A DNA stretch of 64,000 nt from Urophycis tenuis (Eukaryota; Chordata; Actinopteri; Gadiformes; Phycidae). The stretch's first letter is position 1. Each line of letters starts with the position of its first letter. The notes beneath the pieces were generated by a model that was not told the DNA's origin, did no database searches, and was given only the letters and a program-made list of their open reading frames with translations. Where the stretch lies: positions 196,001 through 260,000 of the forward strand of contig JAXIVH010000145.1 in assembly GCA_036785325.1 (NCBI GenBank), in the 5' to 3' direction. Both the position numbers and the translations under genes were made by a program. Positions 9,870 through 24,002 of the stretch are shown here, one piece after another.

Positions 9870-11792
9870 GAATTGAAAAGTTGAAGGTATGTTTTTAGCT
9901 GCCGGGTAGACTTCAGTCAACCTGACGCAGTTTTGTCTCTGAGCAACCACATTGCTTGGGGATGGGCTCATTTTAAGCGGGGAAATCTAAGCTTTCCAAC
10001 GGCGTATGGCAAGACTATATTGACTCATGGGTCGTTGAAATACTAAGATAATTAATTTGTGTTCTGTAAGGAAAGATGGATGTTAATTGAAACGTTGAAG
10101 GTATGTTTTTAGCTGCTGGGTAGACTTCAGTCAACCTGACGCAGTTTTGTCTCTGAGCAACCACATTGCTTGGGGATGGGCTCATTTTAAGCGGGGAAAT
10201 CTAAGCTTTCCAACGGCGTATGGCAAGACTATATTGACTCATGGGTCGTTGAAATACTAAGATAATTAATTTGTGTTCTGTAAGGAAAGATGGATGTTAA
10301 TTGAAACGTTGAAGGTATGTTTTTAGCTGCTGGGTAGACTTCACTCAACCTGACACAGTTTAGTCTGTGATCAACCAGACTGCTCGCGGATGGGCTCATT
10401 TTAAGCGGGGAAATCTAAGCTTTCCAACAGCGTATGGCAAGACTATATTCACCAAAGGGTCGTTGAAATACTAAGCTAATTAATTTGTGTTCTGTAAGGA
10501 AAGATTGATGTTAATTGAAACGTTGAAGGTATGTTTTTAGCTGCTGGGTAGACTTCAGTCAACCTGACGCAGTTTTGTCTGTGAGCAACCAAATTGCTCG
10601 GGGATGGGCTCATTTTAAGCGGGGAAATCTAAGCTTTCCAACGGCGTATGGCTAGACTATATTGACTCATGGGTCGTTGAAATACTAAGCTAATTAATTT
10701 GTGTTCTGTAAGGAAAGATTAATGTTAATTGAAACGTTGAAGGTTTTTTTTTAGCTAATGGGTAGACTTCAGTCAACCTGACGCAGTTAAGTCTGTGATC
10801 AACCAGACTGCTCGCGGATGGGCTCATTTTAAGCGGGGAAATCTAAGCTTCCCAACGGCGTATGGCAAGACTATATTCACTAAAGGGTCGTTGAAATACT
10901 AAGCTAATTAATTTGTGTTCTGTCAGGAAAGATTGATGTTAATTGAAACGTTGAAGGTATGTCTTTAGCTGCTGGGTAGACTCCAGTCAACCTGACGCAG
11001 ATTTGTCTGTGAGCAACCAAATTGCTCGGAGATGGGCTCATTTTAAGCGGGGAAATCTAAGCTTTCCAACGGCGTATGGCAAGACTATATTGACTCATGG
11101 GTCGTTGAAATACTAAGATAATTAATTTGTGTTCTGTAAGGAAAGATGGATGTTAATTGAAACGTTGAAGGTATGTTTTTAGCTGCTGGGTAGACTTCAG
11201 TCAACCTGACGCAGTTTTGTCTCTGAGCAACCACATTGCTTGGGGATGGGCTCATTTTAAGCGGGGAAATCTAAGCTTTCCAACGGCGTATGGCAAGACT
11301 ATATTGACTCATGGGTCGTTGAAATACTAAGATAATTAATTTGTGTTCTGTAAGGAAAGATGGATGTTAATTGAAACGTTGAAGGTATGTTTTTAGCTGC
11401 TGGGTAGACTTCACTCAACCTGACACAGTTTAGTCTGTGATCAACCAGACTGCTCGCGGATGGGCTCATTTTAAGCGGGGAAATCTAAGCTTTCCAACAG
11501 CGTATGGCAAGACTATATTCACCAAAGGGTCGTTGAAATACTAAGCTAATTAATTTGTGTTCTGTAAGGAAAGATTGATGTTAATTGAAACGTTGAAGGT
11601 ATGTCTTTAGCTGCTGGGTAGACTCCAGTCAACCTGACGCAGATTTGTCTGTGAGCAACCAAATTGCTCGGAGATGGGCTCATTTTAAACGGGGAAATCT
11701 AAGCTTTCCAACGACGTATGGCATGACTATATTTGCCCACGGGTTGTCGAAATAATAAGCTGATTCATGTGTGTTCTGTTGGCTGTGGAAAG
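9870..11792. repeat. Satellite interval 5, n=9 (1,923 bp)
   Basis: Nine monomers, beginning with agctgccggg. It contains repeated ttgcttgggg and caacagcg monomers and an agctaatggg monomer. Interval 14 has the same length and order at an offset of 23,917 bp. Confidence 0.97.
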
Positions 11793-11965
11793 AAAATAGC
11801 ACACAAGTCATACCAAGTCACCTTTATTGTCAGTGATAAACATGAATAAATAAAAAGTATGGACATTGTATAAACAGTTGTATAAAAAGTGTAAACGGTA
11901 TGAACAGTGTTCTTATAAAAGATATCAATATCAATACTGATCACGTGTGTATTTTATATTTCCAG

Positions 11966-12469
11966 ATTATTTGTTGATGAGCCAGAGCCTGTGACTCCCA
12001 CCAACCGGCCCGTTCAGCCCACTGCGTTGTCGTCCTCCACCCGGCCGAAGCCTCCTGCGCCCACCCGCCTCCAGCCGAGGCCTCCTGCTGCGTCAGCCTG
12101 TGGCCCGCCCGCCCCCTGTGTCGGCAGCACCCATACCGCTGGTCCTCCCCGCACAGCCACAGGCCCCCTCCGTCCTGCTTCGTGGGCCATCCTGCAGCTG
12201 TCTCTGCAGTCATCGTGTGTCAAAAACATTCAAACTTGTATATGGTAACATTTCAAAATGACACCAGCATAAATGAGGACCTTGCAATAGGTTGTGTGTT
12301 ACAGGACCCCCCTGGCATACAGCTGTATGTCTCTGTGAAGGTGGTTGTGAAGAACGGCATCCGGCTGAACAAGTACAAGTGCCGGCGAGGCAGCAACTCT
12401 CTCGAGGGGTTGCACGCCCACCTGGTTAACGCCATCCCTTCACAGCGATGTGGGATCATGCCGTTCCAA
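11966..12469 (+). pseudogene. Exon-like gene fragment, copy 6 (class B)
   Basis: Carries the same C to A change as copy 5 (at 12226). Cassette 11793-12752; CA/TA tract 12484-12568 (85 bp). The spacer has attatatt and ccaacaatg, as in copies 5 and 14. The 5' flank is the common L1 type, unlike copy 5. Confidence 0.55.
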
Positions 12470-12752
12470 GTAAGTGATTAAAACACTACACACACACACA
12501 CACGCGCGCGGGCGCATATATACACACACACACACGCATATATACACACACATATATATATATATATACTTAAACATAGCTGACCCTTTTTTTCCCCCTT
12601 CTCGGGGATTATGCTCCCAGTTTTGATCTCGGACGTCTGGTCACTTGTAGCATATAATAATATTATATTACTGTTAAGCCAACAATGAATAATAAAACAG
12701 GCCAAAACATGTGTCCTTTATCATAGCTACACGTATTACAAAAAAAACGCGT

Positions 12753-15532
12753 GAATTGAAAAGTTGAAGGTATGTTTTTAGCTGCCGGGTAGACTTCAGT
12801 CAACCTGACGCAGTTTTGTCTCTGAGCAACCACATTGCTTGGGGATGGGCTCATTTTAAGCGGGGAAATCTAAGCTTTCCAACGGCGTATGGCAAGACTA
12901 TATTGACTCATGGGTCGTTGAAATACTAAGATAATTAATTTGTGTTCTGTAAGGAAAGATTGATGTTAATTGAAACGTTGAAGGTATGTTTTTAGCTGCT
13001 GGGTAGACTTCACTCAACCTGACGCAGTTTTGTCTCTGAGCAACCACATTGCTTGGGGATGGGCTCATTTTAAGCGGGGAAATCTAAGCTTTCCAACGGC
13101 GTATGGCAAGACTATATTGACTCATGGGTCGTTGAAATACTAAGATAATTAATTTGTGTTCTGTAAGGAAAGATGGATGTTAATTGAAACGTTGAAGGTA
13201 TGTTTTTAGCTGCTGGGTAGACTTCAGTCAACCTGACGCAGTTTTGTCTCTGAGCAACCACATTGCTTGGGGATGGGCTCATTTTAAGCGGGGAAATCTA
13301 AGCTTTCCAACGGCGTATGGCAAGACTATATTGACTCATGGGTCGTTGAAATACTAAGATAATTAATTTGTGTTCTGTAAGGAAAGATGGATGTTAATTG
13401 AAACGTTGAAGGTATGTTTTTAGCTGCTGGGTAGACTTCACTCAACCTGACACAGTTTAGTCTGTGATCAACCAGACTGCTCGCGGATGGGCTCATTTTA
13501 AGCGGGGAAATCTAAGCTTTCCAACAGCGTATGGCAAGACTATATTCACCAAAGGGTCGTTGAAATACTAAGCTAATTAATTTGTGTTCTGTAAGGAAAG
13601 ATTGATGTTAATTGAAACGTTGAAGGTATGTTTTTAGCTGCTGGGTAGACTTCAGTCAACCTGACGCAGTTTTGTCTGTGAGCAACCAAATTGCTCGGGG
13701 ATGGGCTCATTTTAAGCGGGGAAATCTAAGCTTTCCAACGGCGTATGGCTAGACTATATTGACTCATGGGTCGTTGAAATACTAAGCTAATTAATTTGTG
13801 TTCTGTAAGGAAAGATTAATGTTAATTGAAACGTTGAAGGTTTTTTTTTAGCTAATGGGTAGACTTCAGTCAACCTGACGCAGTTAAGTCTGTGATCAAC
13901 CAGACTGCTCGCGGATGGGCTCATTTTAAGCGGGGAAATCTAAGCTTCCCAACGGCGTATGGCAAGACTATATTCACTAAAGGGTCGTTGAAATACTAAG
14001 CTAATTAATTTGTGTTCTGTCAGGAAAGATTGATGTTAATTGAAACGTTGAAGGTATGTCTTTAGCTGCTGGGTAGACTCCAGTCAACCTGACGCAGATT
14101 TGTCTGTGAGCAACCAAATTGCTCGGAGATGGGCTCATTTTAAGCGGGGAAATCTAAGCTTTCCAACGGCGTATGGCAAGACTATATTGACTCATGGGTC
14201 GTTGAAATACTAAGATAATTAATTTGTGTTCTGTAAGGAAAGATGGATGTTAATTGAAACGTTGAAGGTATGTTTTTAGCTGCTGGGTAGACTTCAGTCA
14301 ACCTGACGCAGTTTTGTCTCTGAGCAACCACATTGCTTGGGGATGGGCTCATTTTAAGCGGGGAAATCTAAGCTTTCCAACGGCGTATGGCAAGACTATA
14401 TTGACTCATGGGTCGTTGAAATACTAAGATAATTAATTTGTGTTCTGTAAGGAAAGATGGATGTTAATTGAAACGTTGAAGGTATGTTTTTAGCTGCTGG
14501 GTAGACTTCACTCAACCTGACACAGTTTAGTCTGTGATCAACCAGACTGCTCGCGGATGGGCTCATTTTAAGCGGGGAAATCTAAGCTTTTCAACGGCGT
14601 ATGGCAAGACTATATTCACTAAAGGGCCGTTGAAATACTAAGCTAATTAATTTGTGTTCTGTAAGGAAAGATTAATGTTAATTGAAACGTTGAAGGTTTT
14701 TTTTTAAGCTGCTGGGTAGACTTAAGTCAACCTGACGCAGTTTAGTCTGTGATCAACCAGACTGCTCGCGGATGGGCTCATTTTAAGCGGGGAAATCTAA
14801 GCTTCCCAACGGCGTATGGCAAGACTATATTCACTAAAGGGTCGTTGAAATACTAAGCTAATTAATTTGTGTTCTGTCAGGAAAGATTGATGTTAATTGA
14901 AATGTTGAAGGTATGTTTTTAGCTGCTGGGCAGACTTCAGTCAACCTGACGCAGTTTAGTCTGTGATCAACCAGACTGCTCGCGGATGGGCTCATTTTAA
15001 GCGGGGAAATCTAAGCTTTTCAACGGCGTATGGCAAGACTATATTCACTAAAGGGCCGTTGAAATACTAAGCTAATTAATTTGTGTTCTGTAAGGAAAGA
15101 TTAATGTTAATTGAAACGTTGAAGGTTTTTTTTTAGCTGCTGGGTAGACTTCAGTCAACCTGACGCAGTTTAGTCTGTGATCAACCAGACTGCTCGCGGA
15201 TGGGCTCATTTTAAGCGGGGAAATCTAAGCTTCCCAACGGCGTATGGCAAGACTTTATTCACTAAAGGGTCGTTGAAATACTAAGCTAATTAATTTGTGT
15301 TCTGTCAGGAAAGATTGATGTTAATTGAAACGTTGAAGGTATGTCTTTAGCTGCTGGGTAGACTCCAGTCAACCTGACGCAGATTTGTCTGTGAGCAACC
15401 AAATTGCTCGGAGATGGGCTCATTTTAAACGGGGAAATCTAAGCTTTCCAACGACGTATGGCATGACTATATTTGCCCACGGGTTGTCGAAATAATAAGC
15501 TGATTCATGTGTGTTCTGTTGGCTGTGGAAAG
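12753..15532. repeat. Satellite interval 6, n=13 (2,780 bp)
   Basis: Thirteen monomers, one base longer than 214n-3. The extra base lies in a T-run monomer (gttttttttttaagctgc type, near 14700). Three successive ttgcttgggg monomers at the left show a local expansion. Confidence 0.96.
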
Positions 15533-15705
15533 AAAATAGCACACAAGTCATACCAAGTCACCTTTATTGTCAGTGATAAACATGAATAAATAAAAAGTAT
15601 GGACATTGTATAAACAGTTGTATAAAAAGTGTAAACGGTATGAACAGTGTTCTTATAAAAGATATCAATATCAATACTGATCACGTGTGTATTTTATATT
15701 TCCAG

Positions 15706-16209
15706 ATTATTTGTTGATGAGCCAGAGCCTGTGACTCCCACCAACCGGCCCGTTCAGCCCACTGCGTTGTCGTCCTCCACCCGGCCGACGCCTCCTGCGC
15801 CCACCCGCCTCCAGCCGAGGCCTCCTGCTGCGTCAGCCTGTGGCCCGCCCGCCCCCTGTGTCGGCAGCACCCATACCGCTGGTCCTCCCCGCACAGCCAC
15901 AGGCCCCCTCCGTCCTGCTTCGTGGGCCATCCTGCAGCTGTCTCTGCAGTCATCGTGTGTCAAAACCATTCAAACTTGTATATGGTAACATTTCAAAATG
16001 ACACCAGCATAAATGAGGACCTTGCAATAGGTTGTGTGTTACAGGACCCCCCTGGCATACAGCTGTATGTCTCTGTGAAGGTGGTTGTGAAGAACGGCAT
16101 CCGGCTGAACAAGTACAAGTGCCGGCGAGGCAGCAACTCTCTCGAGGGGTTGCACGCCCACCTGGTTAACGCCATCCCTTCACAGCGATGTGGGATCATG
16201 CCGTTCCAA
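15706..16209 (+). pseudogene. Exon-like gene fragment, copy 7 (class B)
   Basis: One private change, A to C at 15789, turns RPKPP into RPTPP in the proline-rich frame. Otherwise like copy 1. Cassette 15533-16492; CA/TA tract 16224-16308 (85 bp). Confidence 0.55.
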
Positions 16210-16492
16210 GTAAGTGATTAAAACACTACACACACACACACACGCGCGCGGGCGCATATATACACACACACACACGCATATATACACACACATATATATA
16301 TATATATACTTAAACATAGCTGACCCTTTTTTTCCCCCTTCTCGGGGATTATGCTCCCAGTTTTGATCTCGGACGTCTGGTCACTTGTAGCATATAATAA
16401 TATTCTATTACTGTTAAGCCAACTATGAATAATAAAACAGGCCAAAACATGTGTCCTTTATCATAGCTACACGTATTACAAAAAAAACGCGT

Positions 16493-17773
16493 GAATTGAA
16501 AAGTTGAAGGTATGTTTTTAGCTGCCGGGTAGACTTCAGTCAACCTGACGCAGTTTTGTCTCTGAGCAACCACATTGCTTGGGGATGGGCTCATTTTAAG
16601 CGGGGAAATCTAAGCTTTCCAACGGCGTATGGCAAGACTATATTGACTCATGGGTCGTTGAAATACTAAGATAATTAATTTGTGTTCTGTAAGGAAAGAT
16701 GGATGTTAATTGAAACGTTGAAGGTATGTTTTTAGCTGCTGGGTAGACTTCAGTCAACCTGACGCAGTTTTGTCTCTGAGCAACCACATTGCTTGGGGAT
16801 GGGCTCATTTTAAGCGGGGAAATCTAAGCTTTCCAACGGCGTATGGCAAGACTATATTGACTCATGGGTCGTTGAAATACTAAGATAATTAATTTGTGTT
16901 CTGTAAGGAAAGATGGATGTTAATTGAAACGTTGAAGGTATGTTTTTAGCTGCTGGGTAGACTTCACTCAACCTGACACAGTTTAGTCTGTGATCAACCA
17001 GACTGCTCGCGGATGGGCTCATTTTAAGCGGGGAAATCTAAGCTTTCCAACAGCGTATGGCAAGACTATATTCACCAAAGGGTCGTTGAAATACTAAGCT
17101 AATTAATTTGTGTTCTGTAAGGAAAGATTGATGTTAATTGAAACGTTGAAGGTATGTTTTTAGCTGCTGGGTAGACTTCAGTCAACCTGACGCAGTTTTG
17201 TCTGTGAGCAACCAAATTGCTCAGGGATGGGCTCATTTTAAGCGGGGAAATCTAAGCTTTCCAACGGCGTATGGCTAGACTATATTGACTCATGGGTCGT
17301 TGAAATACTAAGCTAATTAATTTGTGTTCTGTAAGGAAAGATTAATGTTAATTGAAACGTTGAAGGTTTTTTTTTAGCTAATGGGTAGACTTCAGTCAAC
17401 CTGACGCAGTTAAGTCTGTGATCAACCAGACTGCTCGCGGATGGGCTCATTTTAAGCGGGGATTTCTAAGCTTCCCAACGGCGTATGGCAAGACTATATT
17501 CACTAAAGGGTCGTTGAAATACTAAGCTAATTAATTTGTGTTCTGTCAGGAAAGATTGATGTTAATTGAAACGTTGAAGGTATGTCTTTAGCTGCTGGGT
17601 AGACTCCAGTCAACCTGACGCAGATTTGTCTGTGAGCAACCAAATTGCTCGGAGATGAGCTCATTTTAAACGGGGAAATCTAAGCTTTCCAACGACGTAT
17701 GGCATGACTATATTTGCCCACGGGTTGTCGAAATAATAAGCTGATTCATGTGTGTTCTGTTGGCTGTGGAAAG
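16493..17773. repeat. Satellite interval 7, n=6 (1,281 bp)
   Basis: Six monomers: two ttgcttgggg, then caacagcg, ttgctcaggg, an agctaatggg monomer followed by a private gggatttctaag, and the junction type with gatgagctc. The order is a shortened version of intervals 5 and 14. Confidence 0.97.
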
Positions 17774-17946
17774 AAAATAGCACACAAGTCATACCAAGTC
17801 ACCTTTATTGTCAGTGATAAACATGAATAAATAAAAAGTATGGACATTGTATAAACAGTTGTATAAAAAGTGTAAACGGTATGAACAGTGTTCTTATAAA
17901 AGATATCAATATCAATACTGATCACGTGTGTATTTTATATTTCCAG

Positions 17947-18450
17947 ATTATTTGTTGATGAGCCAGAGCCTGTGACTCCCACCAACCGGCCCGTTCAGCC
18001 CACTGCGTTGTCGTCCTCCACCCGGCCGAAGCCTCCTGCGCCCACCCGCCTCCAGCCGAGGCCTCCTGCTGCGTCAGCCTGTGGCCCGCCCGCCCCCTGT
18101 GTCGGCAGCACCCATACCGCTGGTCCTCCCCGCACAGCCACAGGCCCCCTCCGTCCTGCTTCGTGGGCCATCCTGCAGCTGTCTCTGCAGTCATCGTGTG
18201 TCAAAACCATTCAAACTTGTATATGGTAACATTTCAAAATGACACCAGCATAAATGAGGACCTTGCAATAGGTTGTGTGTTACAGGACCCCCCTGGCATA
18301 CAGCTGTATGTCTCTGTGAAGGTGGTTGTGAAGAACGGCATCCGGCTGAACAAGTACAAGTGCCGGCGAGGCAGCAACTCTCTCGAGGGGTTGCACGCCC
18401 ACCTGGTTAACGCCATCCCTTCACAGCGATGTGGGATCATGCCGTTCCAA
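17947..18450 (+). pseudogene. Exon-like gene fragment, copy 8 (class A)
   Basis: Block like copy 1. Cassette 17774-18742; CA/TA tract 18465-18558 (94 bp), the shortest class A tract. Starts the A B A B C run of copies 8-12. Confidence 0.55.
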
Positions 18451-18462
18451 GTAAGTGATTAA

Positions 18463-18501
<39 letters not shown>

Positions 18502-18742
18502 GCGCATATATGCACACACACATACGCATATATACACACACATATATATATATATATACTTATACATAGCTGACCCTTTTTTTCCCCCTTCTCGGGGATT
18601 ATGCTCCCAGTTTTGATCTCGGACGTCTGGTCACTTGTAGCATATAATAATATTCTATTACTGTTAAGCCAACTATGAATAATAAAACAGGCCAAAACAT
18701 GTGTCCTTTATCATAGCTACACGTATTACAAAAAAAACGCGT

Positions 18743-19167
18743 GAATTGAAAAGTTGAAGGTATGTTTTTAGCTGCTGGGTAGACTTCAGTCAACCTGACG
18801 CAGTTTTGTCTGTGAGCAACCAAATTGCTCGGGGATGGGCTCATTTTAAGCGGGGAAATCTAAGCTTCCCAACGGCGTATGGCAAGACTATATTCACTAA
18901 AGGGTCGTTGAAATACTAAGCTAATTAATTTGTGTTCTGTCAGGAAAGATTGATGTTAATTGAAACGTTGAAGGTATGTCTTTAGCTGCTGGGTAGACTC
19001 CAGTCAACCTGACGCAGATTTGTCTGTGAGCAACCAAATTGCTCGGAGATGGGCTCATTTTAAACGGGGACATCTAAGCTTTCCAACGACGTATGGCATG
19101 ACTATATTTGCCCACGGGTTGTCGAAATAATAAGCTGATTCATGTGTGTTCTGTTGGCTGTGGAAAG
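18743..19167. repeat. Satellite interval 8, n=2 (425 bp)
   Basis: Two monomers with cttcccaacg and aaacggggacatc, matching interval 1 in length and variants. Confidence 0.97.
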
Positions 19168-19340
19168 AAAATAGCACACAAGTCATACCAAGTCACCTTT
19201 ATTGTCAGTGATAAACATGAATAAATAAAAAGTATGGACATTGTATAAACAGTTGTATAAAAAGTGTAAACGGTATGAACAGTGTTCTTATAAAAGATAT
19301 CAATATCAATACTGATCACGTGTGTATTTTATATTTCCAG

Positions 19341-19844
19341 ATTATTTGTTGATGAGCCAGAGCCTGTGACTCCCACCAACCGGCCCGTTCAGCCCACTGC
19401 GTTGTCGTCCTCCACCCGGCCGAAGCCTCCTGCGCCCACCCGCCTCCAGCCGAGGCCTCCTGCTGCGTCAGCCTGTGGCCCGCCCGCCCCCTGTGTCGGC
19501 AGCACCCATACCGCTGGTCCTCCCCGCACAGCCACAGGCCCCCTCCGTCCTGCTTCGTGGGCCATCCTGCAGCTGTCTCTGCAGTCATCGTGTGTCAAAA
19601 CCATTCAAACTTGTATATGGTAACATTTCAAAATGACACCAGCATAAATGAGGACCTTGCAATAGGTTGTGTGTTACAGGACCCCCCTGGCATACAGCTG
19701 TATGTCTCTGTGAAGGTGGTTGTGAAGAACGGCATCCGGCTGAACAAGTACAAGTGCCGGCGAGGCAGCAACTCTCTCGAGGGGTTGCACGCCCACCTGG
19801 TTAACGCCATCCCTTCACAGCGATGTGGGATCATGCCGTTCCAA
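19341..19844 (+). pseudogene. Exon-like gene fragment, copy 9 (class B)
   Basis: Block like copy 1. Cassette 19168-20129; CA/TA tract 19859-19945 (87 bp). It pairs with copy 8 as an A-B dimer. Confidence 0.55.
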
Positions 19845-20129
19845 GTAAGTGATTAAAACACTACACACACACACACACACGCGCGCGGGCGCATATATAC
19901 ACACACACACACGCATATATACACACACATATATATATATATATACTTAAACATAGCTGACCCTTTTTTTCCCCCTTCTCGGGGATTATGCTCCCAGTTT
20001 TGATCTCGGACGTCTGGTCACTTGTAGCATATAATAATATTCTATTACTGTTAAGCCAACTATGAATAATAAAACAGGCCAAAACATGTGTCCTTTATCA
20101 TAGCTACACGTATTACAAAAAAAACGCGT

Positions 20130-21624
20130 GAATTGAAAAGTTGAAGGTATGTTTTTAGCTGCTGGGTAGACTTCAGTCAACCTGACGCAGTTTTGTCTCT
20201 GAGCAACCACATTGCTTGGGGATGGGCTCATTTTAAGCGGGGAAATCTAAGCTTTCCAACGGCGTATGGCAAGACTATATTGACTCATGGGTCGTTGAAA
20301 TACTAAGATAATTAATTTGTGTTCTGTAAGGAAAGATGGATGTTAATTGAAACGTTGAAGGTATGTTTTTAGCTGCTGGGTAGACTTCAGTCAACCTGAC
20401 GCAGTTTAGTCTGTGATCAACCAGACTGCTCGCGGATGGGCTCATTTTAAGCGGGAAAATCTAAGCTTTCCAACAACGTATGGCAAGACTATATTCACCA
20501 AAGGGTCGTTGAAATACTAAGCTAATTAATTTGTGTTCTGTAAGGAAAGATTGATGTTAATCGAAACGTTTAAGGTATGTTTTTAGCTGCTGGGTAGACT
20601 TCAGTCAACCTGACGCAGTTTAGTCTGTGATCAACCAGACTGCTGGCGGATGGGCTCATTTTAAGCGGGGAAATCTAAGCTTTTCAACGGCGTATGGCAA
20701 GACTATATTCACTAAAGGGCCGTTGAAATACTAAGCTAATTAATTTGTGTTCTGTAAGGAAAGATTGATGTTAATTGAAACGTTAAAGGTATGTTTTTAG
20801 CTGCTGGGTAGACTTCATTCAACCTGACGCAGTTTAGTCTGTGATCAACCAGACTGCTCGCGGATGGACTCATTTTAAGCGGGGAAATCTAAGCTTTCCA
20901 ACGGCGTATTGCAAGACTATATTGACTCATGGGTCGTTGAAATACTAAGCTAATTAATTTGTGTTCTGTAAGGAAAGATTGATGTTAATTGAAACGTTGA
21001 AGGTATGTTTTTAGCTGCTGGGTAGACTTCAGTCATCCTGACGCAGTTTTGTCTGTGAGCAACTAAATTGCTTTGGGATGGGCTCATTTTAAGCGGGGAA
21101 ATCTAAGCTTTCCAACGGTGTATGGCAAGACTATATTCACCAAAGGGTCGTTGAAATACTAAGCTAATTAATTTCTGTTCTGTGAGGAAAGATTGATCTC
21201 AATTGAAACGTTGAAGGTATGTTTTTAGCTGCTGGGTAGACTTCAGTCAACCTGACGCAGTTTAATCTGTGATCAACCAGACTGCTCGCGGATGGGCTCA
21301 TTTTAAGCGGGGAAATCTAACCTTTCCAACGGCGTATGGCAAGACTATATTGACTAATGGATCGTTGAAATACTAAGCTAATTAATTTGTGTTCTGTAAG
21401 GAAAGATTGATCTTAATTGAAACGTTGAAGGTATGTTTTTAGCTGCTGGGTAGACTTCAGTCAACCTGACGCAGTTTTGTCTGTGAGCAACTAAATTGCT
21501 TTGGGATGGGCTCATTTTAAGCGGGGAAATCTAAGCTGTCCAACGACGTATGGCATGACTATATTTGCCCACGGGTCGTCGAAATAATAAGCTGATTCAT
21601 GTGTGTTCTGTTGGCTGTGGAAAG
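20130..21624. repeat. Satellite interval 9, n=7 (1,495 bp)
   Basis: Seven monomers. Same order as intervals 17 and 25, and as interval 16 except that two monomers (gtatagcaag and atcgaagc types) are missing after the caacaacg monomer. Ends with ctaacctttcc and ttgctttggg monomers. Confidence 0.97.
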
Positions 21625-21797
21625 AAAATAGCACACAAGTCCTACCAAGTCAACTTTATTGTCAGTGATAAACATTAATAAATAAACATTATGGACATTG
21701 TATAAACAGTTGTATAAAAAGTGTAAACAGTATGAACAGTGTTCTTATAAAAGATATCAATATCAATACTGATCACGTGTGTATTTTATATTTCCAG

Positions 21798-22301
21798 ATT
21801 ATTTGTTGATGAGCCAGAGCCTGTGACTCCCACCAACCGGCCTGTTCAGCCCACTGCGTTGTCGTCCTCCACCCGGCCGAAGCCTCCTGCACCCACCCGC
21901 CTCCAGCCGAGGCCTCCTGCTGCGTCAGCCTGTGGCCCGCCCGCCCCCTGTGTCGGCAGCACCCATACCGCTGGTCCTCCCCGCACAGCCACAGGCCCCC
22001 TCCGTCCTGCTTCGTGGGCCATCCTGCAGCTGTCTCTGCAGTCATCGTGTGTCAAAACCATTCAAACTTGTATATGGTAACATTTCAAAATGACACCAGC
22101 ATAAATGAGGACCTTGCAATAGGTTGTGTGTTACAGGACCCCCCTGGCATACAGCTGTATGTCTCTGTGAAGGTGGTTGTGAAGAACGGCATCCGGCTGA
22201 ACAAGTACAAGTGCCGGCGAGGCAGCAACTCTCTCGAGGGGTTGCACGCCCACCTGGTTAACGCCATCCCTTCACAGCGATGTGGGATCATGCCGTTCCA
22301 A
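21798..22301 (+). pseudogene. Exon-like gene fragment, copy 10 (class A)
   Basis: Two changes, C to T at 21843 and G to A at 21891, both silent in the proline-rich frame and shared with copies 18 and 26. Cassette 21625-22613 with L2 flank; CA/TA tract 22316-22429 (114 bp). Confidence 0.55.
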
Positions 22302-22311
22302 GTAAGTGATT

Positions 22312-22372
<61 letters not shown>

Positions 22373-22613
22373 GCGCGCATATATGCACACACACATACGC
22401 ATATATACACACACATATATATATATATACTTATACATAGCTGACCCTTTTTTTCCCCCTTCTCGGGGATTATGCTCCCAGTTTTGATCTCGGACGTCTG
22501 GTCACTTGTAGCATATAATAATATTCTATTACTGTTAAGCCAACTATGAATAATAAAACAGGCCAAAACATGTGTCCTTTATCATAGCTACACGTATTAC
22601 AAAAAAAACGCGT

Positions 22614-23038
22614 GAATTGAAAAGTTGAAGGTATGTTTTTAGCTGCTGGGTAGACTTCAGTCAACCTGACGCAGTTTTGTCTGTGAGCAACCAAATTGCT
22701 CGGGGATGGGCTCATTTTAAGCGGGGAAATCTAACGTTCCCAACGGCGTATGGCAAGACTATATTGAGTCATGGGTCGTTGAAATACTGAGCTAATTAAT
22801 TTTTGATCTGTGAGGAAAGATTGATGTTAATTGAAACGTTGAAGGTATGTTTTTAGCTGCTGGGTAGACTTCAGTCAACCTGACGCAGTTTTGTCTGTGA
22901 GCAACGAAATTGGTCGGGTATGGGCTCATTTTAAGCGGGGAAATCTAAGCTTTCCAACGGCGTATGGCATGACTATATTTGCCCACGGGTCGTCGAAATA
23001 ATAAGCTGATTCATGTGTGTTCTGTTGGCTGTGGAAAG
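22614..23038. repeat. Satellite interval 10, n=2 (425 bp)
   Basis: Two monomers of a distinct subtype: ctaacgttccc, gagtcatggg, aatttttgatctg and ttggtcgggt. Intervals 18 and 26 are the same subtype but read ctaaggttccc. Confidence 0.97.
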
Positions 23039-23211
23039 AAAATAGCACACAAGTCCTACCAAGTCACCTTTATTGTCAGTGATAAACATTAATAAATAAA
23101 CAGTATGGACATTGTATAAACAGTTGTATAAAAAGTGTAAACGGTATGAACAGTGTTCTTATAAAAGATATCAATATCAATACTGATCACGTGTGTATTA
23201 TATATTTCCAG

Positions 23212-23715
23212 ATTATTTGTTGATGAGCCAGAGCCTGTGACTCCCACCAACCGGCCCGTTCAGCCCACTGCGTTGTCGTCCTCCACCCGGCCGAAGCCTC
23301 CTGCGCCCACCCGCCTCCAGCCGAGGCCTCCTGCTGCGTCAGCCTGTGGCCCGCCCGCCCCCTGTGTCGGCAGCACCCATACCGCTGGTCCTCCCCGCAC
23401 AGCCACAGGCCCCCTCCGTCCTGCTTCGTGGGCCATCCTGCAGCTGTCTCTGCAGTCATCGTGTGTCAAAACCATTCAAACTTGTATATGGTAACATTTC
23501 AAAATGACACCAGCATAAATGAGGACCTTGCAATAGGTTGTGTGTTACAGGACCCCCCTGGCATACAGCTGTATGTCTCTGTGAAGGTGGTTGTGAAGAA
23601 CGGCATCCGGCTGAACAAGTACAAGTGCCGGCGAGGCAGCAACTCTCTCGAGGGGTTGCACGCCCACCTGGTTAACGCCATCCCTTCACAGCGATGTGGG
23701 ATCATGCCGTTCCAA
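23212..23715 (+). pseudogene. Exon-like gene fragment, copy 11 (class B)
   Basis: Block like copy 1; the change lies in the acceptor tract (tattatatatttccag), shared with copies 19 and 27. Cassette 23039-24002 with L3 flank; CA/TA tract 23730-23818 (89 bp). It lacks the 580-bp insertion of its relatives 19 and 27, so it represents the empty state. Confidence 0.55.
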
Positions 23716-24002
23716 GTAAGTGATTAAAACACTACACACACACACACACACACGCGCGCGGGCGCATATATACACACACACACACGCATATATACACACA
23801 CATATATATATATATATACTTAAACATAGCTGACCCTTTTTTTCCCCCTTCTCGGGGATTATGCTCCCAGTTTTGATCTCGGACGTCTGGTCACTTGTAG
23901 CATATAATAATATTCTATTACTGTTAAGCCAACTATGAATAATAAAACAGGCCAAAACATGTGTCCTTTATCATAGCTACACGTATTACAAAAAAAACGC
24001 GT